From TMED14 sp038145075 (lineage in GTDB: Bacteria > Bacteroidota > Bacteroidia > Flavobacteriales > Schleiferiaceae), in contig JAYQOY010000018.1 in the NCBI GenBank assembly GCA_038145075.1, positions 1 through 27,496 of the forward strand: 27,496 bases of DNA, in the 5' to 3' direction. The translations under genes were made by a program, and so were the position numbers. How positions within the stretch are numbered: the first letter of the stretch is position 1; the number at the start of each line of letters is the position of its first letter. Of the stretch, positions 1 through 7,853 are shown in pieces. The notes beneath the pieces were generated by a model. That model saw only the letters and a list, made by a program, of their open reading frames with translations, had not been told where the DNA came from and searched no databases.

Positions 1-93
1 CCCTTTGCGGACCAAATTCAAATTGGCGGCGCCAGCTACGCCACAGATGGGCGTATCTCACAGCTCATCACGTCGCTACACGTGAAGCTTTAA
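1..93 (+). CDS. C-terminal end of an unidentified protein (5' truncated by window)
   Basis: Frame 1 is open from the first base to a TAA at 91-93 and encodes the last 30 residues of a protein, starting PFADQIQIGG and ending TSLHVKL. The start lies outside the window. The piece is too short to identify. The alternating polar and hydrophobic ending could be a beta-strand, but that is a guess. It converges on the exonuclease gene of the other strand, with an 81-bp gap between the two stop codons. Confidence 0.5.
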   Translation, partial: PFADQIQIGGASYATDGRISQLITSLHVKL

Positions 94-174
94 GGGTTTC
101 AAAAATTTGAGGTCGACTTTATGCGTCCGTCCGGGGGGCTTTCTACCGCGTTGCGCAACCCAACACACGTAGGC
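94..174. other. Short convergent intergenic gap
   Basis: This 81-bp gap separates two convergent 3' ends. It contains a short palindrome (GTTGCGCAAC, 152-161) and a C/G-rich run near 126-140. I see no hairpin followed by a T-tract and no gene in it. Confidence 0.4.
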
Positions 175-1562
175 TTACACCTTCTGCAAGCGCCCCGCCC
201 AGAAAGCATCCGCTAGGAGCGAATTCAGATAGGGACCACCGTCTTCCACGGGGGTGCATTTCTTCTTTAGGAGGGTAAAATCCTTGAGCTCGGATGCGAG
301 GTCGGACGTCGTGTATCCCATAAATCGCCCCTCGTCCACCAAGAATACGGTTTTGACACCTGGCTTCCGACCCTTGTCGGTGAGCACCATACGGGATGCG
401 GGCCAAATCGATTCGCGGATGCGCTCCAAGGCCAGACTTCCGGTCAATGAGCCGCCGAGCGCCTGGACGTCTTGGCCTTCAAAGTCGAGGGCGCGCATCG
501 CCTTGGCGACGCCGTCGATGTGTTTGGGCAGGGCGATGGTCTCCGGGGAATGGCCGCCGCGTACGGCGAGGCGCGCTAGGAGGGCGTAGCCCGCGGCGAG
601 GTCCTTGACTTGGAGAATGGGTTGCCCGCGGCGAGGTCCTTGACTTGGAGAATGGGTTGCTCGCGGCGAATGCCCCGCAGGTCCCACAGAATTCCGCCAT
701 CCGCGCTTTCCACGGGAAAGACCCCTAAGCGCAGACTGTACTTGTCTTTGGGGGTGTTGTAGGCGGGCCGCAGTTTCTTGAGCGCGAGGTGCTCCAGGAT
801 TTCGGCGAGGACGAGGCTGCCCGTTTCTTCGACGCGCAAGGATTTGACCTCGTTTTGCAAGGCGAGGGCCTTCTCGTTGGTGGAGAGGAAGTGGCGGTCA
901 ATTCGGACCCGGAGCTGATCGCTCTTGCCTATGTAGATGACGGTGCCGTCCTCGTTGAAGAGGTAGTAAATGCCTGTGGTTTTCACCAGGGGCTCAATCT
1001 GCTTGGAAAAGGGGTGCTTTCCGGTGGCCGACGGTTGCTTGAGGTAAACGCCTTCGATGTATTTCTCGCGGTCTTTCTCCAAAAGAATTTCCAAAAGCTT
1101 TACCGTGGCGCGCGCATCGCCGTCCGCGCGGTGGCGCTTGGCGTTGGTGATGCCCAGCTCCTCGCAGAGGGTGGCGAGGCCGTAGGCGGGCAGGTCGGGG
1201 ATGAACTTTTGGGCCAGTGGGATGGTGTCCAAAACCGTGCGCTGGTAGTCGTAGCCCAATCGCGCAAATTCCTCGCGGAGAACGCGGTAGTCAAAAGGGG
1301 CGTTGTGGGCGACGAAGATGGCGCCATCGGTCATTTGCACGATGCGTTTCGCCACCTCGTGAAAGCGAGGAGCGCCTTGAACGTCTCGCTGCTTGATGCC
1401 CGTCAACTTCTGCACAAAGGGCGGAATGGGGCAGTCGGGATTGATCAAGGAAATAAACTGATCGACAATGTCTTTGCCGTCGTAGAGGAAGATGGCCACC
1501 TCGATGATGCGTTCCTCGCTGGGCTTGCCACCCGTGGCTTCGAGATCGATGACGGCGTACAT
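175..1562 (-). pseudogene. DEDDh exonuclease + GIY-YIG nuclease, frameshifted by a 35-bp tandem duplication
   Basis: The gene starts at the ATG of MYAVIDLEATGG (1560-1562). Residues 1-165 form a DNA polymerase III epsilon-type DEDDh exonuclease: D6/E8, HNAPFD at 86-91, and H144/D149 in HRADGD. Residues 195-270 form a GIY-YIG nuclease domain (GIYY at 197, YIG at 210-212, EHLALKKLRPAYN near 257). The reading frame breaks near residue 313, inside an exact 35-bp tandem repeat (591-660). It then runs out of frame to a stop at 576. Removing one repeat unit joins it to the downstream frame, which ends at 175, giving a 450-residue protein. Fusions of this layout, about 450-460 residues long, are common in Bacteroidota and are annotated as exonuclease or excinuclease-like; the role is probably in DNA repair. 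As written, both nuclease domains remain intact but the last ~137 residues are lost. It is last in the serC-serA-DUF1015-yggS run. An assembly error is possible. Confidence 0.85.
591..660. repeat. Perfect 35-bp tandem duplication (2 copies)
   Basis: Bases 591-625 and 626-660 are identical, and the match extends two bases further left. The short sequence CGCGGCGA occurs at the start of each copy (592, 627) and again just after the second (662), the microhomology expected for slippage or misalignment. The period of 35 is not a multiple of three, so it shifts the frame of the nuclease gene. Confidence 0.95.
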
Positions 1563-1566
1563 AGGA

Positions 1567-2223
1567 TCAATAGTTTCGGGCGCCAAAGATGGCCGAACCC
1601 ACACGTACATGGGTAGAGCCAGCAGCCATGGCCAGGGTGTAATCGCCGCTCATGCCCATGCTGAGGACATGCCAATCCGGGTTGAGGGCAGCGCCTTCGT
1701 CGTAAAGGGCTTTAAGGCCGGTGAATTCGCGCTGAATTTGCGCCTGGTCCTCGGTAAAGGTGGCCATGCCCATGAGTCCGCAGATGCGCACATGGGGGTA
1801 GGCGGCCAGGGCGGCTGGCGCGAAAAGGGCACGCGCTTCCTGAGCGTCAAAGCCAAACTTGCTGTCTTCTTCGGCGATGTGGATTTGCAGGAGGGCGTCG
1901 ACGGTTCGGCCCGCTTTGGCGGCTTCGTCGTTGAGCACCTTCAAGACTTTCTCGCGGTCGACGCCATGCACCAAGTGCACAAAGCCAATGAAGTCTTTGA
2001 TTTTATTGGTTTGGATATGGCCAATCATGTGCCACCGAATGTCGGAGGGCAAGCGTTCGGCCTTTCCCTTTAGGTCTTGGACGCGGTTTTCGCCAAAGTC
2101 GCGCTGCCCGGCTGCGTAGGCTTCCAGTACAGCTTCATCGGGTTGCGTCTTACTGACCGCTACCAGGGTGACACCGGGCTGGAGTCCGGCTTGAATGCGG
2201 GCCAAATTCGCTTTTACTTCCAT
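1567..2223 (-). CDS. yggS: YggS/PLPBP-family pyridoxal phosphate homeostasis protein
   Basis: This 218-residue protein belongs to the YggS (COG0325) family, a PLP-binding fold-type III barrel with no known catalytic activity that buffers cellular PLP. Visible marks are the PLP lysine K25 in VAVSKTQP, FGENRVQD, WHMIGHIQTNK, GLMGMAT and the phosphate-binding C-terminus (SMGMSGDY, GSTHVRVGSAIFG). Length is normal for the family. Its start overlaps the end of the DUF1015 gene by 10 bp and its stop lies 4 bp before the nuclease start, so it is mid-operon. Being co-transcribed with PLP-dependent SerC makes functional sense, but this is inference. Confidence 0.95.
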   Translation of the reverse strand: MEVKANLARIQAGLQPGVTLVAVSKTQPDEAVLEAYAAGQRDFGENRVQDLKGKAERLPSDIRWHMIGHIQTNKIKDFIGFVHLVHGVDREKVLKVLNDEAAKAGRTVDALLQIHIAEEDSKFGFDAQEARALFAPAALAAYPHVRICGLMGMATFTEDQAQIQREFTGLKALYDEGAALNPDWHVLSMGMSGDYTLAMAAGSTHVRVGSAIFGARNY

Positions 2224-3338
2224 GCAAACAGGGTGATGCCGGAGCGAAGTTTGGGTTCAATGTAGGTGCTCTTGGGCGGCAGGTTTAGGCCGCGGTCGGC
2301 CCCTTCCTTTACGTCGGTCCATTGCGGGGCGGGAAGGACAAAAACCACTTCGGAGGACTTCCTCTGGCGCTCAAGCTCTTCCAATTCCATGGTGCCAGGC
2401 TCGTAACGCACGCGCTCGTCCGAACGCTCATCTTCCACCTGCCACAAGGGCTTCAAAATGTGTTCGTAGACCCAGCCGCTTTCCGGAAAGCCTAGCCCGG
2501 GCGCGGGGACATGCCACCAACCGGCGGCGTCCAGGGCGTAGAGGCCTTGGGCGGGCAGCGAGGTGGGGCGTTCTGCGAGCTGGACGGCATGGAGTGCCTC
2601 CGCCCAGTTTACGCCGCCTTTGTTCTTGACAAAGCGATGGAAGGGGGCGATGCGTAGCTGGGATTCGCAGAGCACAAAGGCCATGACGCCGTCGGTTTCT
2701 TCGACGCGATCAGACGAGGCAAGGCGGTGGTGCCCATCGGCGACATAGAAGGCGGGGAGTTCGGCGGCGAAGCCCTGAAGTTCGGCGGACTCAGGGGCAT
2801 TCAGCATCCAAAGCTTGTGGATGGCGCCATCGGCGGTGGCAAATTCGGTTTCAGGGCGTTTGGCCGTGACCGATACCAGCAACTGGTCCCACCCGGAGTG
2901 GGTGCTTCGTGCCAGCAAAACGGGCTCCGCGTGAAAGCCCACCGTTTGGAGGTAGCGCGCAAAGAGCTTCTCCCGCTTGGCGATGGTGTTTTCGTGCTTG
3001 ATGATTCGGCCCGCCCGGTAGTCCTCCAAGGAAATTAAGCCTAGAATGCCGGTGTAGACATGACCGTCCCAATCCTGCTGGTAGACATAGAGGTGCGGGG
3101 CTTCGTCCTGCGCCAAATGCCCTTCGGCCAAGAAAGCCTCATAGCCTTCCCGCACGGGGACAAAGCGCGAGTCCTTGCTGGCCCCCCGGCGATTTAGCAC
3201 ATGGAGGAGCGAAAAGGGATTGGTAGCCAGCTTTTGAGCGAGCTCCTCCTCCGAATAGGTGAGGTAGGAGCGGGTGCTGACTAAAGCGGCAAGTGCCCGG
3301 GGTGGACGGATAGCGGCAAAGGGTTGTAGAACCGGCAT
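2214..3338 (-). CDS. DUF1015 family protein
   Basis: This 374-residue protein matches the DUF1015 (COG4198) family: an N-terminus of the form MPVLQPFAAIRPP, a LLHVLNR stretch, YQQDWDGHVYTGI and the family motif YVADGHHRLASS near the middle. No signal peptide or membrane segment is visible, so it is likely cytosolic. Its biochemical function is not established. The family often sits beside serine biosynthesis genes, as here: it lies 5 bp after serA and overlaps yggS. A role linked to phosphoserine or PLP metabolism is inferred from this setting only. Confidence 0.9.
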   Translation of the reverse strand: MPVLQPFAAIRPPRALAALVSTRSYLTYSEEELAQKLATNPFSLLHVLNRRGASKDSRFVPVREGYEAFLAEGHLAQDEAPHLYVYQQDWDGHVYTGILGLISLEDYRAGRIIKHENTIAKREKLFARYLQTVGFHAEPVLLARSTHSGWDQLLVSVTAKRPETEFATADGAIHKLWMLNAPESAELQGFAAELPAFYVADGHHRLASSDRVEETDGVMAFVLCESQLRIAPFHRFVKNKGGVNWAEALHAVQLAERPTSLPAQGLYALDAAGWWHVPAPGLGFPESGWVYEHILKPLWQVEDERSDERVRYEPGTMELEELERQRKSSEVVFVLPAPQWTDVKEGADRGLNLPPKSTYIEPKLRSGITLFAWK

Positions 3339-3343
3339 CCGTG

Positions 3344-4288
3344 TTACGCCAAGGCGATAATTTGTTCGGCGAGTTCGACGCCAATTCGGTCTTGGGCTTC
3401 CTCGGTGGCCGCGCCGATGTGCGGGCTCAGGGAGAGCTTTTCGTGCATCAGGACTTGCATGGCAGGCGTAGGTTCGTTGACAAACACGTCCAGGGCTGCT
3501 GCTGCAAGGTGGCCGTCGTTGAGGCTGTCAAGGAGGGCCACTTCGTTCACGACACCGCCACGCGCGGCATTTACCAAGAATGCGCCTTTTTTCATTTGGG
3601 CTAATTCGGCGGCACCAATGACTTCAGCTTTGCCTCCGATGTGGATGGACATCATGTCGGAATCCTTCAGCAGGGTGGGAAGGTCCACGAGGGTGGCAGA
3701 GGTCTTTACCGACTGACCATCGGCGAAAGTCACTTCGAAGCTGGCGTCCGTTACGTGGGGGTCGTGTGCGTAGATCTTCATGCCTAGACCATAGCCCATT
3801 TTGGCCACAGCGCGGCCAATGCGGCCAAAGCCAAGGATGCCCAGGGTTTTGCCGCGAAGTTCGCTGCCCTTGCCGTAGGCCTTCTTGAGGTCGTTAAAGC
3901 GTGTCTCACCTTCTAATGGCATCATGCGGTTGGCGTCGTAGAGGAAGCGAAGCATGCCGCTCAAATGCGCAAAAACAAGTTCAGCAACAGATTCCGAGCT
4001 TGCTGCGGGCGTGTTGAACACGTGTCGGCCTTGCGAACGGGCGTAGTCGACGTCAATGTTGTCCATACCTACACCGCCTCGACCGATGAGACGCAGGCCG
4101 GGGCAGGCGTCAATCAACTCTTTGCGGGCTGTGGTGGCCGAGCGAACGAGGAGGGCTTCCACATTCTTCTCGTTGATAAAGCTGGCGAGCTGTTCCTGAG
4201 CCACTTTGGTGGTAAGAACGGTGTGTCCGTTGGCTTCGAGGACGTCGATGCCCGCTTGGGCCATGCCGTCGTTGGCGAGAATGATCAT
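3344..4288 (-). CDS. serA: D-3-phosphoglycerate dehydrogenase, short form without ACT domain
   Basis: It oxidises 3-phosphoglycerate to phosphohydroxypyruvate with NAD, the first step of serine synthesis. The 314-residue protein is a D-isomer 2-hydroxyacid dehydrogenase. It has the Rossmann motif GFGRIG (153-158) and the catalytic triad R243 (AARGG), E272 (VNEP) and H290 (SPHIG). There is no C-terminal ACT or ASB domain, so serine feedback of the E. coli kind is not expected; this is the compact type III form. Placement directly after serC (10-bp gap) supports SerA over other hydroxyacid dehydrogenases. Confidence 0.92.
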   Translation of the reverse strand: MIILANDGMAQAGIDVLEANGHTVLTTKVAQEQLASFINEKNVEALLVRSATTARKELIDACPGLRLIGRGGVGMDNIDVDYARSQGRHVFNTPAASSESVAELVFAHLSGMLRFLYDANRMMPLEGETRFNDLKKAYGKGSELRGKTLGILGFGRIGRAVAKMGYGLGMKIYAHDPHVTDASFEVTFADGQSVKTSATLVDLPTLLKDSDMMSIHIGGKAEVIGAAELAQMKKGAFLVNAARGGVVNEVALLDSLNDGHLAAAALDVFVNEPTPAMQVLMHEKLSLSPHIGAATEEAQDRIGVELAEQIIALA

Positions 4289-4298
4289 GGTACTGAGA

Positions 4299-5366
4299 TT
4301 AAATCGTTTTTTCCAAGTGCTGCATAACGTCCACGAGGACCTGAACGCTTTCTAACGGGAGGGCGTTGTACATGGAGGCGCGGTAGCCGCCTACTGAGCG
4401 GTGGCCGTTGATGCCCACAATGCCGGCCTCTTTCCACAAGGTGTTGAACTGCTCGCTGTGGGCTTCATCGTGCAGCAAGAAGCAGGCATTCATGTCTGAA
4501 CGGTCTTCCGTCGCTGCGGTGCCGTAGAAGAGGGCGTTGCGGTCGATTTCGGCGTAGAGGAGGGCGGCCTTCTCCGCATTGTGCTTTTCCATGGCAGCTA
4601 ATCCCCCTTGGGCCTTCATCCAGCGAAGCGTCAACAAGGACGTGTATACGCTGAACACGGGTGGCGTATTGAACATGGACTCTCCGTCGATGTGGGTTTG
4701 GTAGTCTAACATGCTGGGGATGGTTCGGCCCGTTTTGCCCAAAACATCCTTCTTCACAGCGACCAAGGTGGCGCCTGCAGGGCCCAAATTTTTCTGAGCG
4801 CCCGCGTAGATGAGGTCAAACTGGGTGAAGTCCAGCTGGCGGCTGAAAATATCCGAGGACATATCGCAGACCAGAGGCACATTGGCTGAAGGGAAGTCCT
4901 TCATCTGGGTGCCAAAAATGGTGTTGTTGCTGGTGCAATGGAAGTAGTCCAAATCATCGCCTACCGTGTAGCCCTTGGGGATGTAGTTGAAGTTGGCATC
5001 TGCGGAAGATCCCAAGACCTCTACCTGTCCAAACAACTTTGCTTCCTCAGCAGCTTTTTTAGCCCACGTACCGGTGACTGTGTAGCCCGCTTTACCGCCT
5101 TCCTTGAGCAGGTTGTAGGGAACCATGGCAAACTGCATGCTAGCACCTCCTTGCAAGAAGAGCACTTCGTAGGAATCGTCCAAGCCCATCAGCTCCTTGC
5201 TCAAGGCCATGGCTTCGTCCATCACGGCCACAAATTTTTTGTCGCGGTGGCTGATTTCAATCAGGGAAAGATCCATGCCGGCGAAGTTTTCGACAGCGGC
5301 GGCGGCGCCTTGCAGTACTTCTGGTGCGAGGATGCAGGGGCCAGCAGAAAAGTTGTGTTTTTTCAT
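4299..5366 (-). CDS. serC: Phosphoserine aminotransferase
   Basis: This PLP-dependent transaminase converts phosphohydroxypyruvate and glutamate to phosphoserine and 2-oxoglutarate. The 355-residue length is normal for SerC. It shows the N-terminal HNFSAGP motif, the GGAS phosphate-binding loop near 73-76, and the PLP lysine K192 in YAGAQKNLGPAG. The C-terminus has the family's GINGHRSVGGYRASMYN motif. It is the first gene of the minus-strand serC-serA-DUF1015-yggS-nuclease operon, with a good -7 box about 41 bp upstream of the ATG. No phosphoserine phosphatase (serB) is in the window. Confidence 0.97.
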   Translation of the reverse strand: MKKHNFSAGPCILAPEVLQGAAAAVENFAGMDLSLIEISHRDKKFVAVMDEAMALSKELMGLDDSYEVLFLQGGASMQFAMVPYNLLKEGGKAGYTVTGTWAKKAAEEAKLFGQVEVLGSSADANFNYIPKGYTVGDDLDYFHCTSNNTIFGTQMKDFPSANVPLVCDMSSDIFSRQLDFTQFDLIYAGAQKNLGPAGATLVAVKKDVLGKTGRTIPSMLDYQTHIDGESMFNTPPVFSVYTSLLTLRWMKAQGGLAAMEKHNAEKAALLYAEIDRNALFYGTAATEDRSDMNACFLLHDEAHSEQFNTLWKEAGIVGINGHRSVGGYRASMYNALPLESVQVLVDVMQHLEKTI

Positions 5367-5406
5367 GGGAGAAGATGTCCAAATAGATGTCTCAAATTTG
5401 TTCCCC

Positions 5407-5414
5407 CAAAGGTA
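5407..5414 (-). promoter_or_regulatory. Promoter -7 box (TACCTTTG) for the serC operon
   Basis: Read on the minus strand this is TACCTTTG, an exact match to the Bacteroidota -7 consensus TAnnTTTG. It lies in the 89-bp gap upstream of serC and predicts a leader of roughly 35 nt. A clear TTTG -33 box at the usual spacing is not seen. Confidence 0.6.
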
Positions 5415-5455
5415 CCACCTATCCCGGAGCGTACCGAATCAATTCCGTTTGATTT

Positions 5456-6340
5456 TCACGGGTTTTCAACAGGTGCGAGGACCCATTTACCCCCTTCAAA
5501 ATACAGGCGATCCACGGCCAAGGTCGGGCCGTAGGTTTTGAAATCTCCGGGTCGGCCGTGGCGCATGGGGGCGACTTCATCTACGAGGATTTCGCCACCG
5601 TTTTTGCCAAACCGAAGGGAGGCGGACACCTCGGGGGCATAGCGCAGGATGAGGCGTTTGGGCGGGCTGGTAAAATGTTCGCCGGCGAAGTCCTTGAGGG
5701 CAAATACACGCGCCCCAAAATACAGGGGCAAGCGCTGCATGTCCGTGCCGCTGGGTGCGACTGTGGTGGGGCGGCCAAGAACCCAAGGTTCGATCCACTT
5801 TTGCTGGGCCTCGCGTGCATGGGGGCGGAACATCAAGGCTACGTAGCGGCTCGTGCGGCGGTAGGTGCTTTCGCCCAAGGCGTAAATCAAGCCCCCCGGC
5901 CACGCCCCGTCATCGCCCGACACCTGCGCGTCGAGGCTCCCCGCTTCCGTCAAGCGCGTCAAGGTGGTCGCCTTCCCAGCCCGGGCATGCACCATCCCAA
6001 AATAGCGGTAGTTGCCCCCGGCTTGTGGAACGGCAAAGCTGTAGGCGACCAATTTTTGATCGGAAGAGACGACGCGAAGTACGCCGGGAGGTGGGGAAGG
6101 CAAGGTCTTGAGGGGGTCGTTTTCACGACTCAAAGCAAAAGCCAGCAGCGAATCCATGCGCTGCCCTGCGGTCAGGCGCAGTTCCGCGGTGCTGTCCTCG
6201 CGAAAGGTGCAGGCTTGGGCGGCTGCCCACCAGGTACTGTCCGGTTCGCTAACGGCGTTTAAAGAAGTAGAAAAAAAGCCCCGCGCAGCTGCAGGTAAGC
6301 AAGCTGAGAGTAAGAGTGCAACCGCGAGGGCTTTAGGCAT
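5456..6340 (-). CDS. Exported protein of unknown function
   Basis: I chose the ATG at 6338-6340 because it begins a clear signal peptide (MPKALAVALLLSACLPAAARG); a longer upstream frame would run into the ferredoxin gene. The 294-residue protein carries no enzymatic motif that I recognise. Its C-terminus (ILVDEVAPMRHG, then FKTYGPTLAVDRLYFEGGKWVL) resembles the end of uncharacterised exported Bacteroidota proteins, from memory only. It has no lipobox and no type IX sorting domain, so it is probably periplasmic. It lies 4 bp after the ferredoxin gene on the same strand and is probably co-transcribed. Confidence 0.8.
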   Translation of the reverse strand: MPKALAVALLLSACLPAAARGFFSTSLNAVSEPDSTWWAAAQACTFREDSTAELRLTAGQRMDSLLAFALSRENDPLKTLPSPPPGVLRVVSSDQKLVAYSFAVPQAGGNYRYFGMVHARAGKATTLTRLTEAGSLDAQVSGDDGAWPGGLIYALGESTYRRTSRYVALMFRPHAREAQQKWIEPWVLGRPTTVAPSGTDMQRLPLYFGARVFALKDFAGEHFTSPPKRLILRYAPEVSASLRFGKNGGEILVDEVAPMRHGRPGDFKTYGPTLAVDRLYFEGGKWVLAPVENP

Positions 6341-6344
6341 AGCA

Positions 6345-6695
6345 TTATTCGGCGTGCAAGAAGGCCTTTTTCTGGAGGAGCGACTCCTCAGATTCCACGT
6401 GGTCCTCGTCAGGGACACAGCAGTCTACAGGGCAGACTTCCGCGCACTGCGGTTCTTCGTGGAAGCCTTGGCATTCCGTGCATTTGTCGGTGACGATGTA
6501 GTAAAAGTCAAAGCTCACAGGCTCTTGCGCTTTGCCCGCTTCGGTCTCCATGCCGGAGGTAGAAACGAGGGAGCCTTCCAGGGCGGTTCCGTCGCCAAAA
6601 CGCCATTCCATTCCGCCTTCGTAGATGGCGTTGTTGGGGCATTCGGGCTCGCACGCCCCGCAATTGATGCATTCGTCGGTAATCCTGATAGCCAT
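6345..6695 (-). CDS. 2[4Fe-4S] ferredoxin
   Basis: This is a 116-residue soluble electron carrier with two cluster motifs. The first is classical: C9, C12, C15, C19-P. The second is C72, C75, an 8-residue insertion, C84, C88-P, with further C92/C93; the enlarged loop is like that of Allochromatium-type (Alvin) ferredoxins. A ~50-residue acidic linker separates the two. The start at 6693-6695 gives MAIRITDECINCG, the usual beginning of the family. The gene is divergent from a LuxC-like acyl-CoA reductase, a pairing seen in Bacteroidota, so it may supply electrons for fatty-acyl metabolism; this is inference. Confidence 0.93.
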   Translation of the reverse strand: MAIRITDECINCGACEPECPNNAIYEGGMEWRFGDGTALEGSLVSTSGMETEAGKAQEPVSFDFYYIVTDKCTECQGFHEEPQCAEVCPVDCCVPDEDHVESEESLLQKKAFLHAE

Positions 6696-6706
6696 GACTG
6701 CGTTTG

Positions 6707-6714
6707 TACTTTTG
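6707..6714 (+). promoter_or_regulatory. -7 box (TACTTTTG) for the acyl-CoA reductase gene
   Basis: An exact TAnnTTTG match on the plus strand, ending 21 bp before the ATG at 6736. It lies 2 bp from the opposing -7 box of the ferredoxin gene, so the two polymerase footprints must overlap. Confidence 0.6.
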
Positions 6715-6716
6715 CA

Positions 6717-6724
6717 CAAAGATA
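6717..6724 (-). promoter_or_regulatory. -7 box (TATCTTTG) for the ferredoxin gene
   Basis: An exact TAnnTTTG match read on the minus strand, ending 21 bp before the ferredoxin ATG at 6695. Its spacing to its gene mirrors that of the opposing box. No convincing -33 box is seen. Confidence 0.6.
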
Positions 6725-6735
6725 CAGTCCCCCTC

Positions 6736-7722
6736 ATGGATAGCCGTTTGCAAACGCTTGAAAATCTCGGTGCCGAACTCCGCGCGCTGGCCCTCCAGGA
6801 CGAGCTCCTGGCCCGAACCTCCGCCAAAAATGCCTGGTTTACAGCAGAATTTTCCCGCACAGCCCTGTTGGCTTGGGCAGAGGCCCTGCGCCCCGAGGCG
6901 CTAACGACTTGGGCATCCACGTATGGAAGCAGCCCAGCGGCATCCTCAAAGACGGTGGGCGTACTCTGTGCCGGCAACCTCCCATTGGTGGGGCTGCACG
7001 ACCTTTTGATGGGCTACCTCGCCGGATGGAAGGTGGTCTACAAAGCGTCGAGCGACGATTCGGTTCTCTTGCCGGCCGTGGTGGAGGCGCTCCGAAAACT
7101 AGATCCCCAAGCGTCCATCATTCCGGTGGAGCGTTTGACCAACATCGATGCTCTACTCGCAACGGGCAGCACTAACACCCTGCGCTACTTTGCGCACTAT
7201 TTCGCACAGGTTCCACATGTCTTGCGCGGTTCTCGAACCTCCGTGGCCGTCTTGAATGGCACCGAAACAGAGGCGGATCTCGAAGCCCTGGCGGCGGATA
7301 TTTTCCAGTACTTCGGACGCGGTTGCCGCAGTATCACGCACCTCTTTTTACCCGAAAACTTTGATGTTCAGCGCCTTTTTGCGTCCTGGCTGCCATGGGG
7401 GCATTTGGCCCAGCACGCCAAGTACGGCAGCAACTACGACTACCACCGCGCGCTCTTCATGCTCAACAAGGAGCCCTTCTTGGAAAACAATTTTGTGTTG
7501 CTTCGCGAGCATCCCGCTTTGAAGCCGCCGGTGGGCGTCATCCATTATACGCGCTACATGCAGCTTTCCGAGGTGGAGGCTCGATTGAATCAGGAGACGG
7601 ATCAGATTCAGGTTCAGCTTGGAACAGACCGAACGCTGTCCTTCGGCCAAGGCCAAACCCCCGAACTCTGGGACTTCGCCGACGGCATCGACACGTATGC
7701 GTTCTTGCTCGAAAACGCTTAA
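6736..7722 (+). CDS. LuxC-like acyl-CoA reductase
   Basis: The protein belongs to the LuxC (PF05893) branch of the aldehyde dehydrogenase fold, which reduces acyl-CoA or acyl groups to aldehydes with NADPH. The ATG at 6736 gives 328 residues starting MDSRLQTLENLG; the frame is open further upstream but would overlap the ferredoxin gene and its promoter. Visible features are the cofactor-binding GVLCAGNLPLVGLHDL, the VVYKAS stretch and the catalytic cysteine C197 in YFGRGCRSITHLFLPE. There is no luxD, luxE or luciferase nearby, so this is not bioluminescence. The physiological product in Bacteroidota is unknown to me. Confidence 0.9.
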   Translation: MDSRLQTLENLGAELRALALQDELLARTSAKNAWFTAEFSRTALLAWAEALRPEALTTWASTYGSSPAASSKTVGVLCAGNLPLVGLHDLLMGYLAGWKVVYKASSDDSVLLPAVVEALRKLDPQASIIPVERLTNIDALLATGSTNTLRYFAHYFAQVPHVLRGSRTSVAVLNGTETEADLEALAADIFQYFGRGCRSITHLFLPENFDVQRLFASWLPWGHLAQHAKYGSNYDYHRALFMLNKEPFLENNFVLLREHPALKPPVGVIHYTRYMQLSEVEARLNQETDQIQVQLGTDRTLSFGQGQTPELWDFADGIDTYAFLLENA

Positions 7723-7853
7723 GGCACCACCCTTAAACCCTTAAACACTTTTACCCTTAAACTGTGTGGTGGATCTTTGCCGCGCGCCAGAACTTTCGGT
7801 TTTTTCCCTAGCTCCCTAGCTCCCTAGCTCCCTAGCTTCCTAGCCCTCTAGCC
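7723..7853. repeat. Convergent gap with two octamer tandem arrays
   Basis: This 131-bp gap lies between two convergent 3' ends. It holds CCCTTAAA at 7730-7737, 7738-7745 and 7754-7761 with a degenerate unit between (7746-7753). It then holds CCCTAGCT four times without error (7806-7837), followed by two degenerate units (7838-7853) that run up to the stop codon of the lipoprotein gene. CACCAC (7725) and GTGGTG (7766) flank the first array and could pair as a weak stem. No ORF is present. Confidence 0.85.

Noticed and set aside
789..1616. 275-codon plus-strand open frame opposite the exonuclease gene
   Set aside because: It is antisense to a protein with clear DEDDh and GIY-YIG motifs; its translation is Val/Gly/Ala-rich with no family resemblance. 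GC-rich genes often create such mirror frames.
6736..7722. Bioluminescence operon suggested by the LuxC-like protein
   Set aside because: No luciferase (luxAB) or luxD/luxE gene is present; the LuxC family is widespread in non-luminous Bacteroidota.
7806..7853. Possible CRISPR array
   Set aside because: The units are only 8 bp and lie head to tail with no spacers, and no cas gene is nearby.
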